A stretch of DNA of 64,000 nt from Pontederia crassipes (Eukaryota > Streptophyta > Magnoliopsida > Commelinales > Pontederiaceae). A program made the position numbers and the translations under genes. Under the pieces are notes generated by a model. It made no database searches. It was not told the origin of the DNA and saw only the letters and a list, made by a program, of their open reading frames with translations. Below are positions 44,810 through 56,990 of the stretch, one piece after another (within the stretch, counting starts at the first letter, position 1; the number at the start of each line of letters is the position of its first letter). The stretch lies in NCBI GenBank assembly GCA_030549335.1, contig CM060184.1, positions 42,993,909 to 43,057,908 on the forward strand. The letters run 5' to 3'.

Positions 44810-46510
44810 TTAAGATCCTACAAGTGTTGAGTAAGAACAATAAGTAGTATGGAAAGTAATGTAACTCTCATACTCACATGTATGAAATATTTTATGCCCA
44901 TGAGACAATAGTATTTGAAGAAACAAAATGTGAAACTTTAAGGACCTTTCTTTGTGCATAAGGATCCTATCAAATAAGATGTTCAATATATTCCAAAGAA
45001 CTAAGAATCTAATATGGAGATTGTCAAGTGATTCCAAGATAAAAATGTCAATTTCCACGAAATAAAATGAATCCATAACATTTGAAAGTGAAACATTATA
45101 AAATTCATAACCAAACAAATAACTTAGATCATTGAAGGAATCATGCAAGTCCCTGCTACAATTCAAAACATCAACAAAATGATCATGTGAATTGTTATTA
45201 TAAATCAAACTAGTTTCAAAGAAATTAATCCCAAATCTTCGATGAAAAATGCATAGAAGTCCAACTAATGCAAAAACTACGAATTGTTTTATTGTGATGC
45301 AAAAATTATATGAAAAATTGCAACCATCATCAATAGAAATGATCTGGAAAGCACTTAAGTGGATTTAGATAAATAAATAAGATTCTAGGCTCTAGAAATC
45401 ATAATCAACCAATTAAAAGCATTTAGGACTAGAGAAAAAATTTCAATATATGGCTAAAAAAATGTATCAACACTTAATGAATAAGAATGTGGAAACAAGA
45501 ATTGATATCTAATGTTTGGATGACATTCAAGACCAATGTCAACTAAACCCTGCAAATTAGTCACATCAAATAAATATAAATTTTCAAAGTTAAGATATGG
45601 ACTTTTAACACATCTTGTCTTAATCTCAACACAATATCTTCTAATTTCTTGCAATAGAATATGCAACTTCATGAACTCCACTCTTACATACCTGTGCAAG
45701 AAAATCAAAATCACAAAACAAAAGATGATTAGTGTTAGGAGAAAAATTCCTGAAGTCTCTTTTCTTTTTTCGCAACACTCGTCCTTTTGCTCAAATATCT
45801 TTGAAGGTGACATTTCTAAACATTCAAGATCTAATCTTCTTTCAACCTCACAACACTCAGCACATAAATGTTTTCTCTCAATGCTTTTCCAGAAGCAGTC
45901 TTTCTGTATACCCCAAAATTTTTGTAGCTCTCATTCTTTTGGTCTTTCTCTTCCTCATAGCCCTCAAAATTATTTTGAATTGCAGTATGACAATCAACTT
46001 TATTTTTCTTCAAGTGATGTGCAACTAAGCTTTTCTTCTCAATGTTGTAAGCTGGTACGTACATGTTCTTTAAGTTGCAATGTCTCTTCAAATGCTTCTT
46101 GATGTGACAATGATGCTAACGTATATTTTTCTCCCATCTTTACAATATTTATAATTATTGGTAGCACCATCATGTGTCGATGATATTGTCATGGTCGCCC
46201 CAAAAGGATATGACAAATATGAATTGGAACTATGTCACATAATACTTCATCAGTGAATCTTTTAATGTTAAATGACACATTGTTTGGTCACTTTGACTTC
46301 TCCTCCATTGTTTGTCCATTGTAGATTATATGATTTGGGGTGCTCAGGTTGGTACTCACAACTTCTCTACCCTGTAATAGCTAGCAAGATTGATGTAACT
46401 TTCACTATTGATAATCAAACAACAAGTTCTGTTCATAACACATCAACGCGCATAAAAACTATTTTCTCGTTCAAGTGGAGTATGTAAAACAATTAAGGAA
46501 CAACAGGTTT
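44810..46510 (-). mobile_element. Ty3/gypsy fragment: protease, then unidentified frames
   Basis: On the minus strand from 46510 down, broken frames read through CEYQPEHPKSYNLQW and GGEVKVTKQC, then DIVPIHICHILLGRPW (about 46190-46240). This is the C-terminal half of a Ty3/gypsy aspartic protease (HPxPYxLQW..GExxVTKQ..ILLGRPW). The usual linker reading EKYTLASLSHQEAFEETLQLKEH follows (46070-46140; split here as EKYTLASLSH then QEAFEETLQLKEH). Instead of reverse transcriptase, two minus-strand frames follow. One, 45454-45813, has a hydrophobic stretch of about 20 residues (FLLTLIIFCFVILIFL) that could span a membrane. The other, 44810-45208, is Asn/Leu-rich. I recognise neither. Confidence 0.6.
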
Positions 46511-46689
46511 CTGCATAACTCTATTTGGCTTTTTCCCTCAATTGTACTCACCTCTCAGTCTTTTTTTCTCTCTTGAACCTTCCAACAAGTTCTAAAAGAA
46601 CTAGTATAAGTCAACACAAGACAATGAGTAATTAAATCAATTTAATTATCAATATGAGGAGTCTCTCAGTATCTAGTGGCTATCAAGTC

Positions 46690-47330
46690 TCACTAAAAAT
46701 AGTCTTTCATGTCCCAAGGGATTGCCCCTAGAAAGTAAATGTTTGGAAGAAGCACATCCCCCAATCTCTACAACAAGTATTCTTTATATGCTCCCTCTCG
46801 AAATGGCTGGCTATGAACCTCCAAGCACAACTTCAATCGGAGGGGGAACTAAGTTGCCCTTTCATCTTTGGAGCTCCTTGTTGGCACTTTTGGATGTGGA
46901 GAAATAAACTTCTTTTTTTTATACGGATACAGACCTCCTTCTCAAATTGTTCGCATCATCCTTCACACTGCACATCAAAACAATATTGCTATATCCTACC
47001 TTGCTCAGCGGGCTACAAGGATATCCACCTCAGTCCGTTAGAGAAAGACGCCGACTGATTGGGTCAAGTGCAATGTTGATGGTGTAGTTATAATATGGAT
47101 CTCCCTCACAAGAACAGGTGGCGTTATTCGCGAGCATAATGGCCAATGAATCTTTTGCTTCACACAATGCTTGGGCATTACATTTGTCATCGAAGCTATG
47201 CTTTGGGGAAGCTAAAAGGCTAAGTTTCTGGGAAGCTACAAGGGATGCATTTTTCGTGGAACCAAAATTTTTGTTGAGTTGTTCTTGAGGCAGACTCATT
47301 GATGTAGTATGAACCTAAGATTCTGAAAAT
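46690..47330 (+). mobile_element. LINE fragment: region before and within RNase H
   Basis: FGAPCWHFWMWRNKLLF (about 46867-46917) is the WxxWxxRN motif upstream of the RNase H domain. DWVKCNVDGVV (about 47057-47090) is the KxNxDG start of RNase H, and TGGVIREHNGQWIF follows at about 47112-47152. One-base shifts and stops separate the pieces. It may be the 3' part of the LINE at 42960-44345, with the gypsy fragment and an unknown stretch between, but the middle of the reverse transcriptase is missing. Confidence 0.65.
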
Positions 47331-48471
47331 AATGGGTGCAGCATATAATTCTTGAAATTTTATAATACCATCAAAATAAATAATATACTAAAAGAACTAA
47401 ATTTTTCATAAATTAAATAATATATAATTATTCCCTTTGAGATATCATGTTTTGAAATCTTTGTATAATCAACTCATTCTCAATATTATCGAATACATTT
47501 TTTTCAAGATAACAAATCAAGCAACAAGTCTCCAATTTGGCTTCGCAGATTATTTTTCACCATTGTGAAAAAAACTCTCTCCAAGGTAAAATGAGTACTA
47601 ACTTCGACAAAAATTGCATAGGAACAATAACACATAATATACTTAATAATGGTGAAATATATTTAATAATTGTAAAATCCATTTTACAAAAACAAAAAAT
47701 TCATAAGAAACAATAAGAGAAAAAAATAATCTTGAAAATAAATAATTAATTCTTGTGAATTCTAAGTTATAATATTTCTCTACCTTATAGTCCTTTTTTC
47801 CTATGGAGGGAAAATAAATTAATAGACAAGAAGAAAAAGATGACTACCTCTTTTGTTATTCACATCATGGGAGGGAGAGACAAAGAACATGAAATGAGAA
47901 AAAAAATTAAATGTAAAATAACAACTCTGTTGAGAAAAACCTGAAGAAAAAAAAAACAAATGGTGAAAATTTGCTTGAGAAGACAAATAAAAAAAATGGT
48001 GATAGTTATAGAAAGATGATGTGTTTTTTAAAATAAATCTTAAATAGGAAAATTTCTAAAGATATCTTGTTAAAAATAATATATGATATTTCAATAATAA
48101 AATTTATATGATTAATATATATAACTAATTTATTATTTAATGGGTCAAGACCCATTGTTATGAATGTAGGCTTGCTCATGCTCGCAACAAAATGTGTGTG
48201 TAGTTCTCCACATTGCAGAGCTAGTGAAACTGATTCACCGGCTCTTGAGTCCCTAACAAGGAAGTGTGTGAGAACATAGTACTTCACATCTAACACAAGG
48301 CTAACCAAGCAGGGGATTTTGACTTATGAAAAGCCCATTGGTTGTCAATATTTCTTTGAATTATGACCTCCACTCTGGTACCCATTGGAAGAGCTCTATT
48401 TGTTGATATTGATGAGATATTTATATTCCATCCTATTTTCCTTGTTTAATTTTTAACTACTTGTGACAACC
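47331..48471. other. AT-rich interval, no gene
   Basis: Homopolymer-rich non-coding DNA. The minus frame at 48006-48308 has no family resemblance. Confidence 0.5.
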
Positions 48472-50367
48472 CGAACTTTTTAAATAAGGATATTTAAGGC
48501 ATGGGAAGGAAACCCTAAGAAATCCTAGGTTATGCTCTATAAAAAGCCCCCAAACGTCCTCATCTCTTTTTTTTCTTATTTTCTCTCCTCCCTCACGATG
48601 GATACAACCCAAAAAGCTTGAGAAAAAAATAGAAGAACAAAGAGGAAGAGGACATGGACAAGGGAAAGTGAATAAACATAAACGAAGAAAAATATTAACA
48701 CCCTAGGTATGTAAAGGGAATCCAACCCCACTCCCCTTTCCATAGTTTGCATGTAATGGATTGAGAGTTTGAGAACAGATTGTTCTCTTATTGGATTGTG
48801 ATTGAGGGTTTGCATACGTAATTATTAGATCTGAATGATATTTATGCCTAGATCTGTGTTCACATGTTTATGCCCTAGATCTTTTAGATGAATTTGGGAA
48901 AAAAATTTCATGATGAATGGAAATTGCATGTTTTAATATATTCCATGATGCTTAGATACCTGCAATCTTTATGACGTTTTCGAATTTGTATTAAATATTT
49001 GATCTCAAAGTTTGGAATTTTGGATGGAAGATCAGGCATTCATGATGCTAGCACAATCATGCCAGGTCCTAGAATGGTCATGACAAAAATAGGTGAAGAA
49101 AGAACTCGACCACGATCATGACGAATCTATCACGATCATGAAGGATTCAAGCATGGTTGTGACCATCCCAGTCACGACAAGCGAGGGACCAAGAAAAAGA
49201 TGGGTTATGTAATGCCCATGATGATACCATTACATTACATGGGTATGACCATGACTAACCAAGGCATGACCGTGAGCCGAGAGACTGAAGGGTGCAAAGA
49301 CCGTGACGATTGTGAATTCCAAGGATTACGGACGTGTCAAAGCATTGGCACGGGCGTGACCAATGTGTCATGATCGTGATCAATGTAGATTGATGGATAA
49401 TATTTTAAACCTATTTTCTAATGTATATACATTATATATGAATGTGTATTGATTGTATATGACACATAGATACACATAATGCATGCTCACTCGTAATTAG
49501 ACTAAAAGATGAAGAAAGATTTATGTGAATGTTTGATATATTGATGACCCTAATAAAGTATGAAATTAAAGAAAATATCTAAGCACTCATTATGTTAAGA
49601 AGTAAATGTCATAATTGAGACTTCTCAAGAAATAATGTGATCACGAGTTTGAGATTCCCTAGGGACCATTGGTCTAGTTATAATGATGTTGCCTTGAGCC
49701 TTTAATTAAGTAAAGATGAAGATGAATACAAAGTAAATGTCTTTCACCATATGGTGATTGAAATTTTTTGAAAAGTAATGCCATCACCCAAGAGGTGTCT
49801 AAAATTTCTCAATAGCTCTATGGCCTAGTGAACAGATGTAATGCTATTGTCCAATGTTTTTAATTAAGTAAAGATGAAAGACAAATAAGAAGTAAATGTC
49901 TTTCACCTTAAGGTGATTGAAACTTATTTGGAAAATAATGTGATCACCTAATAAGTGTTTGAGATTTTTCAGGGGCCTATGGCCTAGTAAACAATGTAAT
50001 GACGTTGACCAATATTTTTCAATTAAATAAATATGAAGCATGTTATGTGATGAAGTTAAAGAAAGTAATCGTTAAAGAGGAAAAGTGAATGCCTTTCATC
50101 TTATGGTGACTAATACTTCTTGGAAAATAATGCATATTACCTAAAAGGTATTTGAGATTTGCTAATATAAAGATGAAATATGTCATGATAAGGTTAATGC
50201 AAGTGAGGTCATAAGGTACTCCAATAATGTCATATGATAATGAATGAAAGCAAGATGAATGAATATCCAAAAAGTTATATCAAGAAGTTATAAAGAAACT
50301 CCTACAATGTACATAATAATGAAAGTAAGATGCTATGATAAGTGTATGTCATGTATGTTTACGATTG
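48472..50367 (+). mobile_element. Family A LTR, 5' portion (plus), 3' truncated
   Basis: Starts TGTGACAACCCG with a TATA box (48538) only about 65 bp in and a CT-rich leader. CACGATCATGAC words occur at 49060-49390, and a repeated CTTTCACC..ATGGTGA unit occurs at 49740-50110. At 50285-50310 AAGAAACTCCTACAATGTAC matches 382-401 (AAGAAACTCCTAGAATGTAC), placing it in family A. The last part of the LTR (the equivalent of about 430-1024) is missing: the element stops where an inverted-repeat-type terminus begins at 50368. Confidence 0.7.
48538..48545 (+). promoter_or_regulatory. TATA box of the plus-strand family A LTR
   Basis: GCTCTATAAAAAGCCCC followed by a CT-rich leader (CATCTCTTTTTTTTCTTA). 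Confidence 0.55.
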
Positions 50368-51028
50368 GAGTAAATTTCAAGGATGGTCACCCAACTTATA
50401 GGGTGTTCCCAATAAGGTCACCCAACTTTAATTTGTAATATGAAGGTCATCCAATTATTAGAATCTTTCAATAGTATGCGGTGCTGATGAGGAGGAAGTT
50501 AGTGGGAGGCGAGGGGAGGGTGTAGTCAGCGAGATATTAGGAGAAGAGGCAGCGTGGGAGGAGAAAGATATGGGCCCATGGCCGAATGGCTATCGACACT
50601 AGTGGCATTGATGTTGATGACGTCTTAGGAGAACAATACTGAGGAGGAGTGGTCAGTGTAAGAGTAGCTGTAACGACAGAGGCAGTGCAGAGGCAGTGTC
50701 GGGGACATGACGGGGCCAAGAGGAGTGGGGGACAAGGTGGCCGGCAAAATTGTTGCAATGGAAGGGGCTGAAGGAGGAAGAGAGGCGTCGGAAGGAGAGG
50801 ATGACGGCTATAGGAGGGAGCAGGTCGAGCGATCGGACTAGTGGGGTGAGCGATCGGACCAGAGGAGGTCGCTGTCGGTGTCGGCAATCTCACCTTGGGG
50901 CAATGCTAGAGGTGGCGACCAGCACTAGCACCTACTGCTTGCACGCTGCTGACTAGAACCTGTGGCTTGGTTCGTCTCCGACGTGAATGACCTCTCCTAA
51001 TTGAAACTTCGAGAGTAGGAATTAGGGA
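50368..51028. mobile_element. Possible long-TIR-type element, left end only
   Basis: GAGTAAATTTCAAGGATGG with CACCCAACTT and a second CACCCAACTTTAATTTG resembles the outer arm at 25449 (GAGTAAATTACACGATTAG...CCCAACTTCAATTTG). A G/A-rich interior of about 500 bp follows, as expected for the cargo. No right arm was found before the transposon at 51039. The minus frame 50537-50893 is Pro/Ser-rich low complexity. Confidence 0.45.
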
Positions 51029-51038
51029 GAGAAAGATC

Positions 51039-51290
51039 AATATTGTTAAAATTGGACCGAACCGGCCGGTTCAACCGCGAGCGATCCGGTCCGGTTAGAT
51101 GTTAAAATCTATTTTGAAATTGAACCAAGTTGAACCGGTTCAACCGGCCGGTTAAAGATCAATGTTGTTAAATCTGGACTGGATCGGCCGACTCAACCGC
51201 ATACCGGCCGGTCATCCGGTCCGGTTAGATGTTAAAACCCATTTTGACATTGAACCGAGCAAAATCGATTGAACCGATCGGTTCAATCCG
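51039..51290. repeat. Two subterminal tandem copies, period about 120 bp
   Basis: A unit running from GATCAAT(A/G)TTGTTAAA through GATCCGGTCCGG or ATCCGGTCCGG to GTTAGATGTTAAAA(T/C)C(T/C)ATTTTGA occurs twice, starting near 51035 and 51157, with AACCGG palindromes in each. Confidence 0.7.
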
Positions 51291-51855
51291 GTTAAATCCG
51301 GTTCAATGCATATTTTGAAAAAAAATTAAAATAATGATAAAAATAAAAAAGTTAAATGAGAAAAATGGAATGGAATATGAGGAAACTTAAAGAGGAGGAA
51401 ATATCATATGTATATAATTAAATAGGAATTGAAATAAAAGGTAAGTATTTAAAATTTAATAATATTAGAATAGAAATTTACAAAGGGCATAAAATAAAGG
51501 AAATAAAAAGAAAAGTGTTAAACAAAAAAAAAATAAATAATACTAAGTAAAGATAAAATTCGTTGTTTCTCAGTAGTTATTGATATAGTACCTATCATCA
51601 TTAAATAGTAGATATTAAATTATTAATAATCTATTTATATTATCACTATAAAACTTTTGATCAATAAAAATATGTTATATTATTTTTTAATATTTTTAAT
51701 AAACTATTAGTACAATATTCATATAATTTATACTATATTTTATTATAAATAATATTATTTTAATAAAATTCAATTCAAACTGATTGAATGCGATCAGACC
51801 GATCTAATCGTGATCTAATGATGAGTCTGATGGTTGATCCAATTTTAAAAATATT
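51039..51855. mobile_element. TIR transposon (hAT or Mutator-like) with 10-bp target duplication
   Basis: The ends AATATTGTTAAAATTGG and, on the other strand, AATATTTTTAAAATTGG match at 16 of 17. GAGAAAGATC occurs immediately outside both ends (51029-51038 and 51856-51865) without a mismatch. Subterminally it has GGACCGAACCGGCCGGTT-type words. At 817 bp it encodes nothing. A duplication of 8-10 bp fits hAT (8) or Mutator-like (9) elements; sequence alone does not decide. Confidence 0.8.
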
Positions 51856-51865
51856 GAGAAAGATC

Positions 51866-52365
51866 TGCCCAAAACCTTTGGAAGGAAGACACAGACAAAA
51901 GATAAAACGTATCTAATTTCTAATTAATTTGCAGATTTCAAGTTCTTTGACGTGTGTATTACAGCTTTTGGAAAATGCCCACAAGGCGGTCAAAAGAACT
52001 AAAAATAAAACTTTCAATGAGTCACACACCGTCCGCATATGCATTTGTTTTTAATTTTTTTTTGTACTCATTGACGGGGGAGTCCAAATGGACCATGGAG
52101 GAGACAACATGGTATCACCATCAGAATATAGGTTGGTACAACTAGCACTCATCACTCTTCGTTGGATTTCAAATTTTATATTCAACTAGCACTTTTTAAG
52201 AATTATATATACATTTCAATTTTCTTATATTGTATATATATATTAAAAGAGTTTCTATGTCCTTTTAAATTTCAGCCTAAAAATCCTCTTAATCTCTTAT
52301 AATAGTACTCATGATAATTTAATTAATTTTTGGGGAGAGTTTATTTATAACAACTCTTTAGTCTT
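51866..52365. other. AT-rich interval, no gene
   Basis: No coding or repeat feature recognised apart from short TA runs. Confidence 0.5.
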
Positions 52366-52510
52366 TTGAGATATTATTCGCTTTGAATTTTTAATCTGCG
52401 CGAATTTAAAATACATGTTGAAAGATAAAGAATTATGACACTTATAAATTCATATTCATTTTCGAATTTTACCCATGTGATACAATCATTTTTTATCTTT
52501 TTCAACTTTA
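52366..52510. repeat. Direct repeat, left copy (pairs with 58645-58790)
   Basis: GAGATATTATTCGCTTTGAA.., TTTAAAATACATGTTGAAAG and ACTTATAAATTCAT occur in the same order as in the right copy (AGATATTATTCATTTGGAA, TTTAAAATACATGTTAAAAA, ACTTATAAGCTCAT). A GATATTGTCCGCTTTG..ACTTATAAA layout is known from small plant LTR elements, so these may be their remains. Confidence 0.65.
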
Positions 52511-52599
52511 GGACCATACAAATCTTCTCCCTTATGGTTTAACATTCTAGTTGAGTGATATGTGAGTCGAACTTTCACATAGTTTAAGTGAGCACATAA

Positions 52600-54905
52600 T
52601 GATGACTATGATATAACACTCCTACTACCCCCTCTCACTAATTACTCCTTCTATGCAAGCGATGGTGTCGGCAATGCTGCTGTCGAATCCTGACTTTCCG
52701 CCTCCCGTCGCCAAATGAGAGTCCTCGCCTGGAACTGTCACGGTGCTTTCCGGGCAAAAACTCAGAATCGGCTATCCAATCTTATTAGAACACATAGGCC
52801 TCATATTGTAATTTTATTAGAGACGCATACATGTTCTGTAAAATCTAAACAGGTCATCAGGCGCATGGGTCCTGGATAGGATGGCGTCTTCCATGAGGAT
52901 GCTAGCACCTCCGGCGGAATCCTCTTGTCCTGGCATGATCAGAACCAAACAGGTTACCTCTATCCTTATCTCTGCGCAAGTTATCCATGCTGCTATCTCG
53001 TTTAATGGTTTTAGTTTCATGTTATCTGCTATCTACGCTAGCACTACTTCCTCAGTTTGCAATAGGCTTTGGAATGATTTATGTACCTTGAACATTAGTC
53101 ATCTTCCTTGGCTCCTCATCGGTGATTTCAACACCTTGTCGCACCCTCCGACAAGATGGGTGGATCGCTCTTCCAGCCCACCAGATCTGTCCGTGCATAT
53201 AACAGCCTAATTAATTCTTAATCCCTCCTTGACATCCAACCTACTAGCCTCCCATACACTTGGCGCAATAACCGTTCCGGTATGGCGCACATTCTTTGCC
53301 GCATTGACTGTGCCTTAGTGACTTATCACTGGATAGACTCTTTACCCAACCTCACCCTCTCCACTCTCCCTGGTTGTGTCTCCGACCACGTCCCCATCCT
53401 ACTGCAGACTGACCTCCGGCTCCGGCGGTCGAGGACATTCAAACATGAACACTTCTGATTTTCTCACCCTGAACTCAGGGACATCGTGAAACGGCACTGG
53501 TCCTTTAGCTCCCTTACCTGTACCACCTCCCATGCCCTTAACCTAATCAAGCGCGACACACTCAAATGGAACAAGGACTCCCTTGGCAGACTTGAAACCC
53601 ATGCCGACCTCGCTCTCCAGGAGATCGTTAGGTTAGAAAACATTGATGCTCAGCGCGGCCTCTCTTCACATGAGCTCGGGCTCTGTGCTCGACTTACCAT
53701 CGTCACGCTGCATTCCTTCGGCAAATTAGCCTGAAGTGGTGGAACAAGTCCAGAACTACTGGCTCCGTCAGGAGAATCGAAACACTCAGTTTTTTTCATT
53801 TATCCACTATGGTCAAACTTAGACAGAATAAAATCTCTTCTATTATTGACAATAACAACAACTACATCACTAATCCCGCATTAATTAAATTGCTATTTGT
53901 GGACCACTATAGATGTCTATGGCAGCATTTCCCTCCACATAATATATATCTAGAATGCTGGCATGGCCTCCCCTCTTTAAACCATACATGGCACGATTCT
54001 CTCCTGGCCCAATTATGCATTCTAAGGTCACCAGCACCCTTTGGAGCATGCCTTCGGATAAGGCTCCAGGGTCTGACGGCTTCACAATTGAATTCTACAA
54101 GTCCTATTGGGACACCAGCATCCTACTCAGTGAATGGCCAAAAACGTCCATCATCTTTATCTCAAAGTCACCTAATCCTAGGGGTGTCAAAGACTTTCGG
54201 CCCATATTGCTCTGCAATGTCTGCTATAAATTGTTATCCAAGATTATTGCAAACCACCTGTGCCCCACTCTAGACTCTCTCGTTGACCATAATCAATTTG
54301 CTTTCGTTCTCGGAAGATCTATCCATGACATCATGATTGCCTAGTTATTTATGCTACTCAAAGCTGACCTTGAGAAGGCTTTCGATCGAGTTTCTTGTAA
54401 CGCACTTTGTTCCATCCTTAAACAAATGCAATTCTCAAATAAATTCATTGAGTGGATTCACATTTGTGTGATCTCCCCGGTCTTCTCCTGCGTTATCAAT
54501 GATGAGGTGTCTCTGCCTTTCCATGGGTTCCGTGGTATTAGACAAGTGGATCCGCTCTCACCATACCTATTGATACTAACTTCCCAGGTCTTCTCTTCTC
54601 TTATGAACCAACATGTTGCTGCGCGTCTCATCCAACCTTTTCGTATTTGCTCATTCAGTCTCGCATTCGTCGATGACTTACTTATAACGAAACGTAATTG
54701 CACTAATCTCAAAAAAAATTCTTGACATCTTCCAGTATCTAACGGAACAAAGTAAATACTCAGAAATTCGAGCTTCTCCTTCCCCCCTCAATACTCAGCG
54801 TCGTCAGCAACTCAACTCAATCTTAAACTTTAAAATTGGCTCTTTTCCTTTCCAATACCTGGGGGTTCCTGACTCGCATAAAGTGTGTATAGAGAATATC
54901 GCACG
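52600..54905 (+). mobile_element. LINE ORF2: endonuclease and reverse transcriptase, part 1
   Basis: ATG at 52715 opens with RVLAWNCHGA, then HRPHIVILLETHTC. A TAG stops the frame near 52877 and the sequence continues in another frame with SAIYASTTSS and LPWLLIGDFNTL (about 53100-53135). YTWRNNRSGMAHILCRIDCAL and SDHVPILLQTD close the endonuclease (about 53250-53415). The reverse transcriptase has SDKAPGSDGFTIEFYKSYWD (about 54050), FRPILLCNVCYKLLSK, then KADLEKAFDRVS (54360) and RQVDPLSPYLL. The catalytic FVDDLL (about 54670) and FPFQYLGVP (54847) follow. It is the best-preserved LINE here but has at least several frameshifts. An LTR interrupts it at about 54905. Confidence 0.85.
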
Positions 54906-55924
54906 AATAAGGGGAGGTAAAGTACTCTATGACACAAGTCGATCCTATACTCTGGCGTGTTACCCTTGAATACAGAAAATATTATGAATGAAGTTTTAAA
55001 ATTTATAATCTCTCTACACTATCGAAATGCAATCCGCAAGCGTACGGTGCATCATTGTAGTGCCTGGGGTTCGATCCACAAGGAAGGGAGGTCGGTTAGA
55101 TCTTAGAGAAATCTTTCAGAGCAAATCTAGTAAGGAAAGTAACTGTTGAAAACAAGAGTTAAAGAAAAATAGAGATATAACACGAAAGGAAACTAAAATA
55201 TATTTTTGTGGTTTTTCATGTGTAAAAGAGAAAAACCCGTAAAAGTCGAATGATTAGTATACTAAGAAGATGCAAAGCAGTATGATGAAGATGCGTGCTG
55301 AGGATTTATGGGAGGTGCCGATGCTGTAAGACCCGATGTTCTTTAGTTTAATGTGTTATGGCAAAGGTAACCGAGTTCTCTTCTCATGTGTATATTCGGT
55401 GAATCTCCGCAATGGGGACACACGAGTTCCCACGAACACGTTCGAGTTGGTGGAAAGACTATGTTTACATGCGAGAGAAGGATTCATACAAAGAAATAGA
55501 ACATGTAATTGTTATGGTACAAAATGAGCTTTTCTAGTAATTTGAGCCTAAGTCTCGATCCACCAAATTTCATACATTCTAAGAGATACACATGAGGCAA
55601 GGAGGCTGTGATTGGCTCACGCTTGCCTTAGGGAATGTGGATCACCCTTTCGGGCAGAATGCATGGTCTCAATTTCTTCAAGACAGCTTAGATGTTTTCA
55701 AAAGAGAAGATAAAGAAATTGAACACAACGATGGTGAAGTAGAAGCACACGATCATCTTTTGTAACCGTTTAAGTTAATCCCAAACCTCTGACTCAATTC
55801 GATCATTTATTGCCAAAAGTTCGGAGGGAGCATAACCTTTTCAAGCTGCGATTCAAAGGATGAACGACATCTAATCCAAATCAGTTAAGAATCCATCACT
55901 GATCTTGTAAAAACCAAAGTCATG

Positions 55925-56150
55925 AACCACTGCCTGCCTTAGGCTAGATTTTTCCACGTTCGGTCACGATGGAGACTATAATATCCCTACGGTGGGGGTG
56001 CAAGGTAGTAGGTGATTCAGAAAACTCCTCTATCAGACACAAGCATGGGAAACACAGGAACCATGCATGGAGCTATCTTCACCGAGGCTAGATTTCTCAA
56101 TGTTTGGTCATAATGGAGCCTATAATATCCCTACGGTCGGGGGTTCAGGG
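55925..56150. repeat. Two direct copies of about 75 bp within the LTR
   Basis: GGCTAGATTT(T/C)TC..GTT(C/T)GGTCA(C/T)(G/A)ATGGAG and CTATAATATCCCTACGGT(G/C)GGGG occur at about 55943-56015 and again at about 56088-56150. Confidence 0.8.
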
Positions 56151-56496
56151 TGAAGATAGTTCATGGGACTAAAATCCATATGTAAATCAGAAGACAAAGG
56201 ATCCAATAGTAAAACCCATGAACCATCGTATATTATCAGAAACTCGGAAAAGCATCAATACTCAATATCATTCATGACAAAAATCCAGATAAAACATAGC
56301 CAAAGAACATTCAAATCCAAATCACATCGACACCTCCCGACCTCAGTTGGTTAGAATACACTCTTCCCCGTAAATTACCAAAGGCATTGTTTCAAACTAC
56401 TTTCTCTCCTTCCTTCTCTTCCTAGCTCGATCAGCCACTCCCCCAAGCAATCCCCTCCAAAAGGCGTCCTCCCCCTTTTTGCTTGCTGCCTCTTTT

Positions 56497-56510
56497 CCTT
56501 TTATACCCGC
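56497..56510 (-). promoter_or_regulatory. TATA box of the nested minus-strand LTR
   Basis: The minus strand reads GGGTATAAAAGGAAA, followed by an A/G-rich presumed leader. Confidence 0.45.
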
Positions 56511-56990
56511 TTCCGCCTTCTTTTTCTTGCACTTCTGTCCCTTTTGTCAGCACCTGCTCCTCTCTTCTGTTGCCTTCCGATAGCTTGACAGCTTTACAGT
56601 GATCCCCTCTGCCGCTTGGGGAAGCTTCCTGGCTCCCGGGTGATGAAAGAGCTTGGTTGGTCCCCATGTTGTGGAGGGTGTATGATGTTATGTTGTCTCG
56701 CCTTTTCCTCACTTTGGCAGCAAACACCGATCCCTAATGCATACAACAGTGCATGGCTCGGCCGCTCGACTTTATTCCAGGAGCTCATCGGCTCCCTTGC
56801 AAAATGAAATAAAATTCAATTCAAAATGAATCGACAAAGGTATCCATTAGTGATATGTGAGTTCATGCGGAGAGTATTCGTCATGCATTGAATTAGTGGC
56901 ATATACACATACTCATGAGGGAATAACTACATAGAATGAGCATTATATGCATGCAAAATAGTGATGAAAATATAGGCTTTAATTCTCCAC

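Larger units (their letters stand above)
54905..56990 (-). mobile_element. LTR nested in the LINE, minus
   Basis: The LINE frame breaks off after SHKVCIENIARI (about 54900) and resumes at RLVGWQRG (57020), so about 2.1 kb is inserted. A minus-strand TATA box (GGTATAAAAGGAAA) lies near 56497-56510. The block CGCAAGCGTACGG..GTTCGATCCACAAGGAAGGG near the left end has the place and character of the family C block GCAAGTGCACTAG. Exact termini and target duplication could not be fixed: TGTG..CACA ends (54884/56991) are one possibility. No pol domain. Confidence 0.6.

Noticed and set aside
50537..50893. 118-codon Pro/Ser/Thr-rich minus-strand frame
   Set aside because: Low-complexity translation of a G/A-rich block; no domain.
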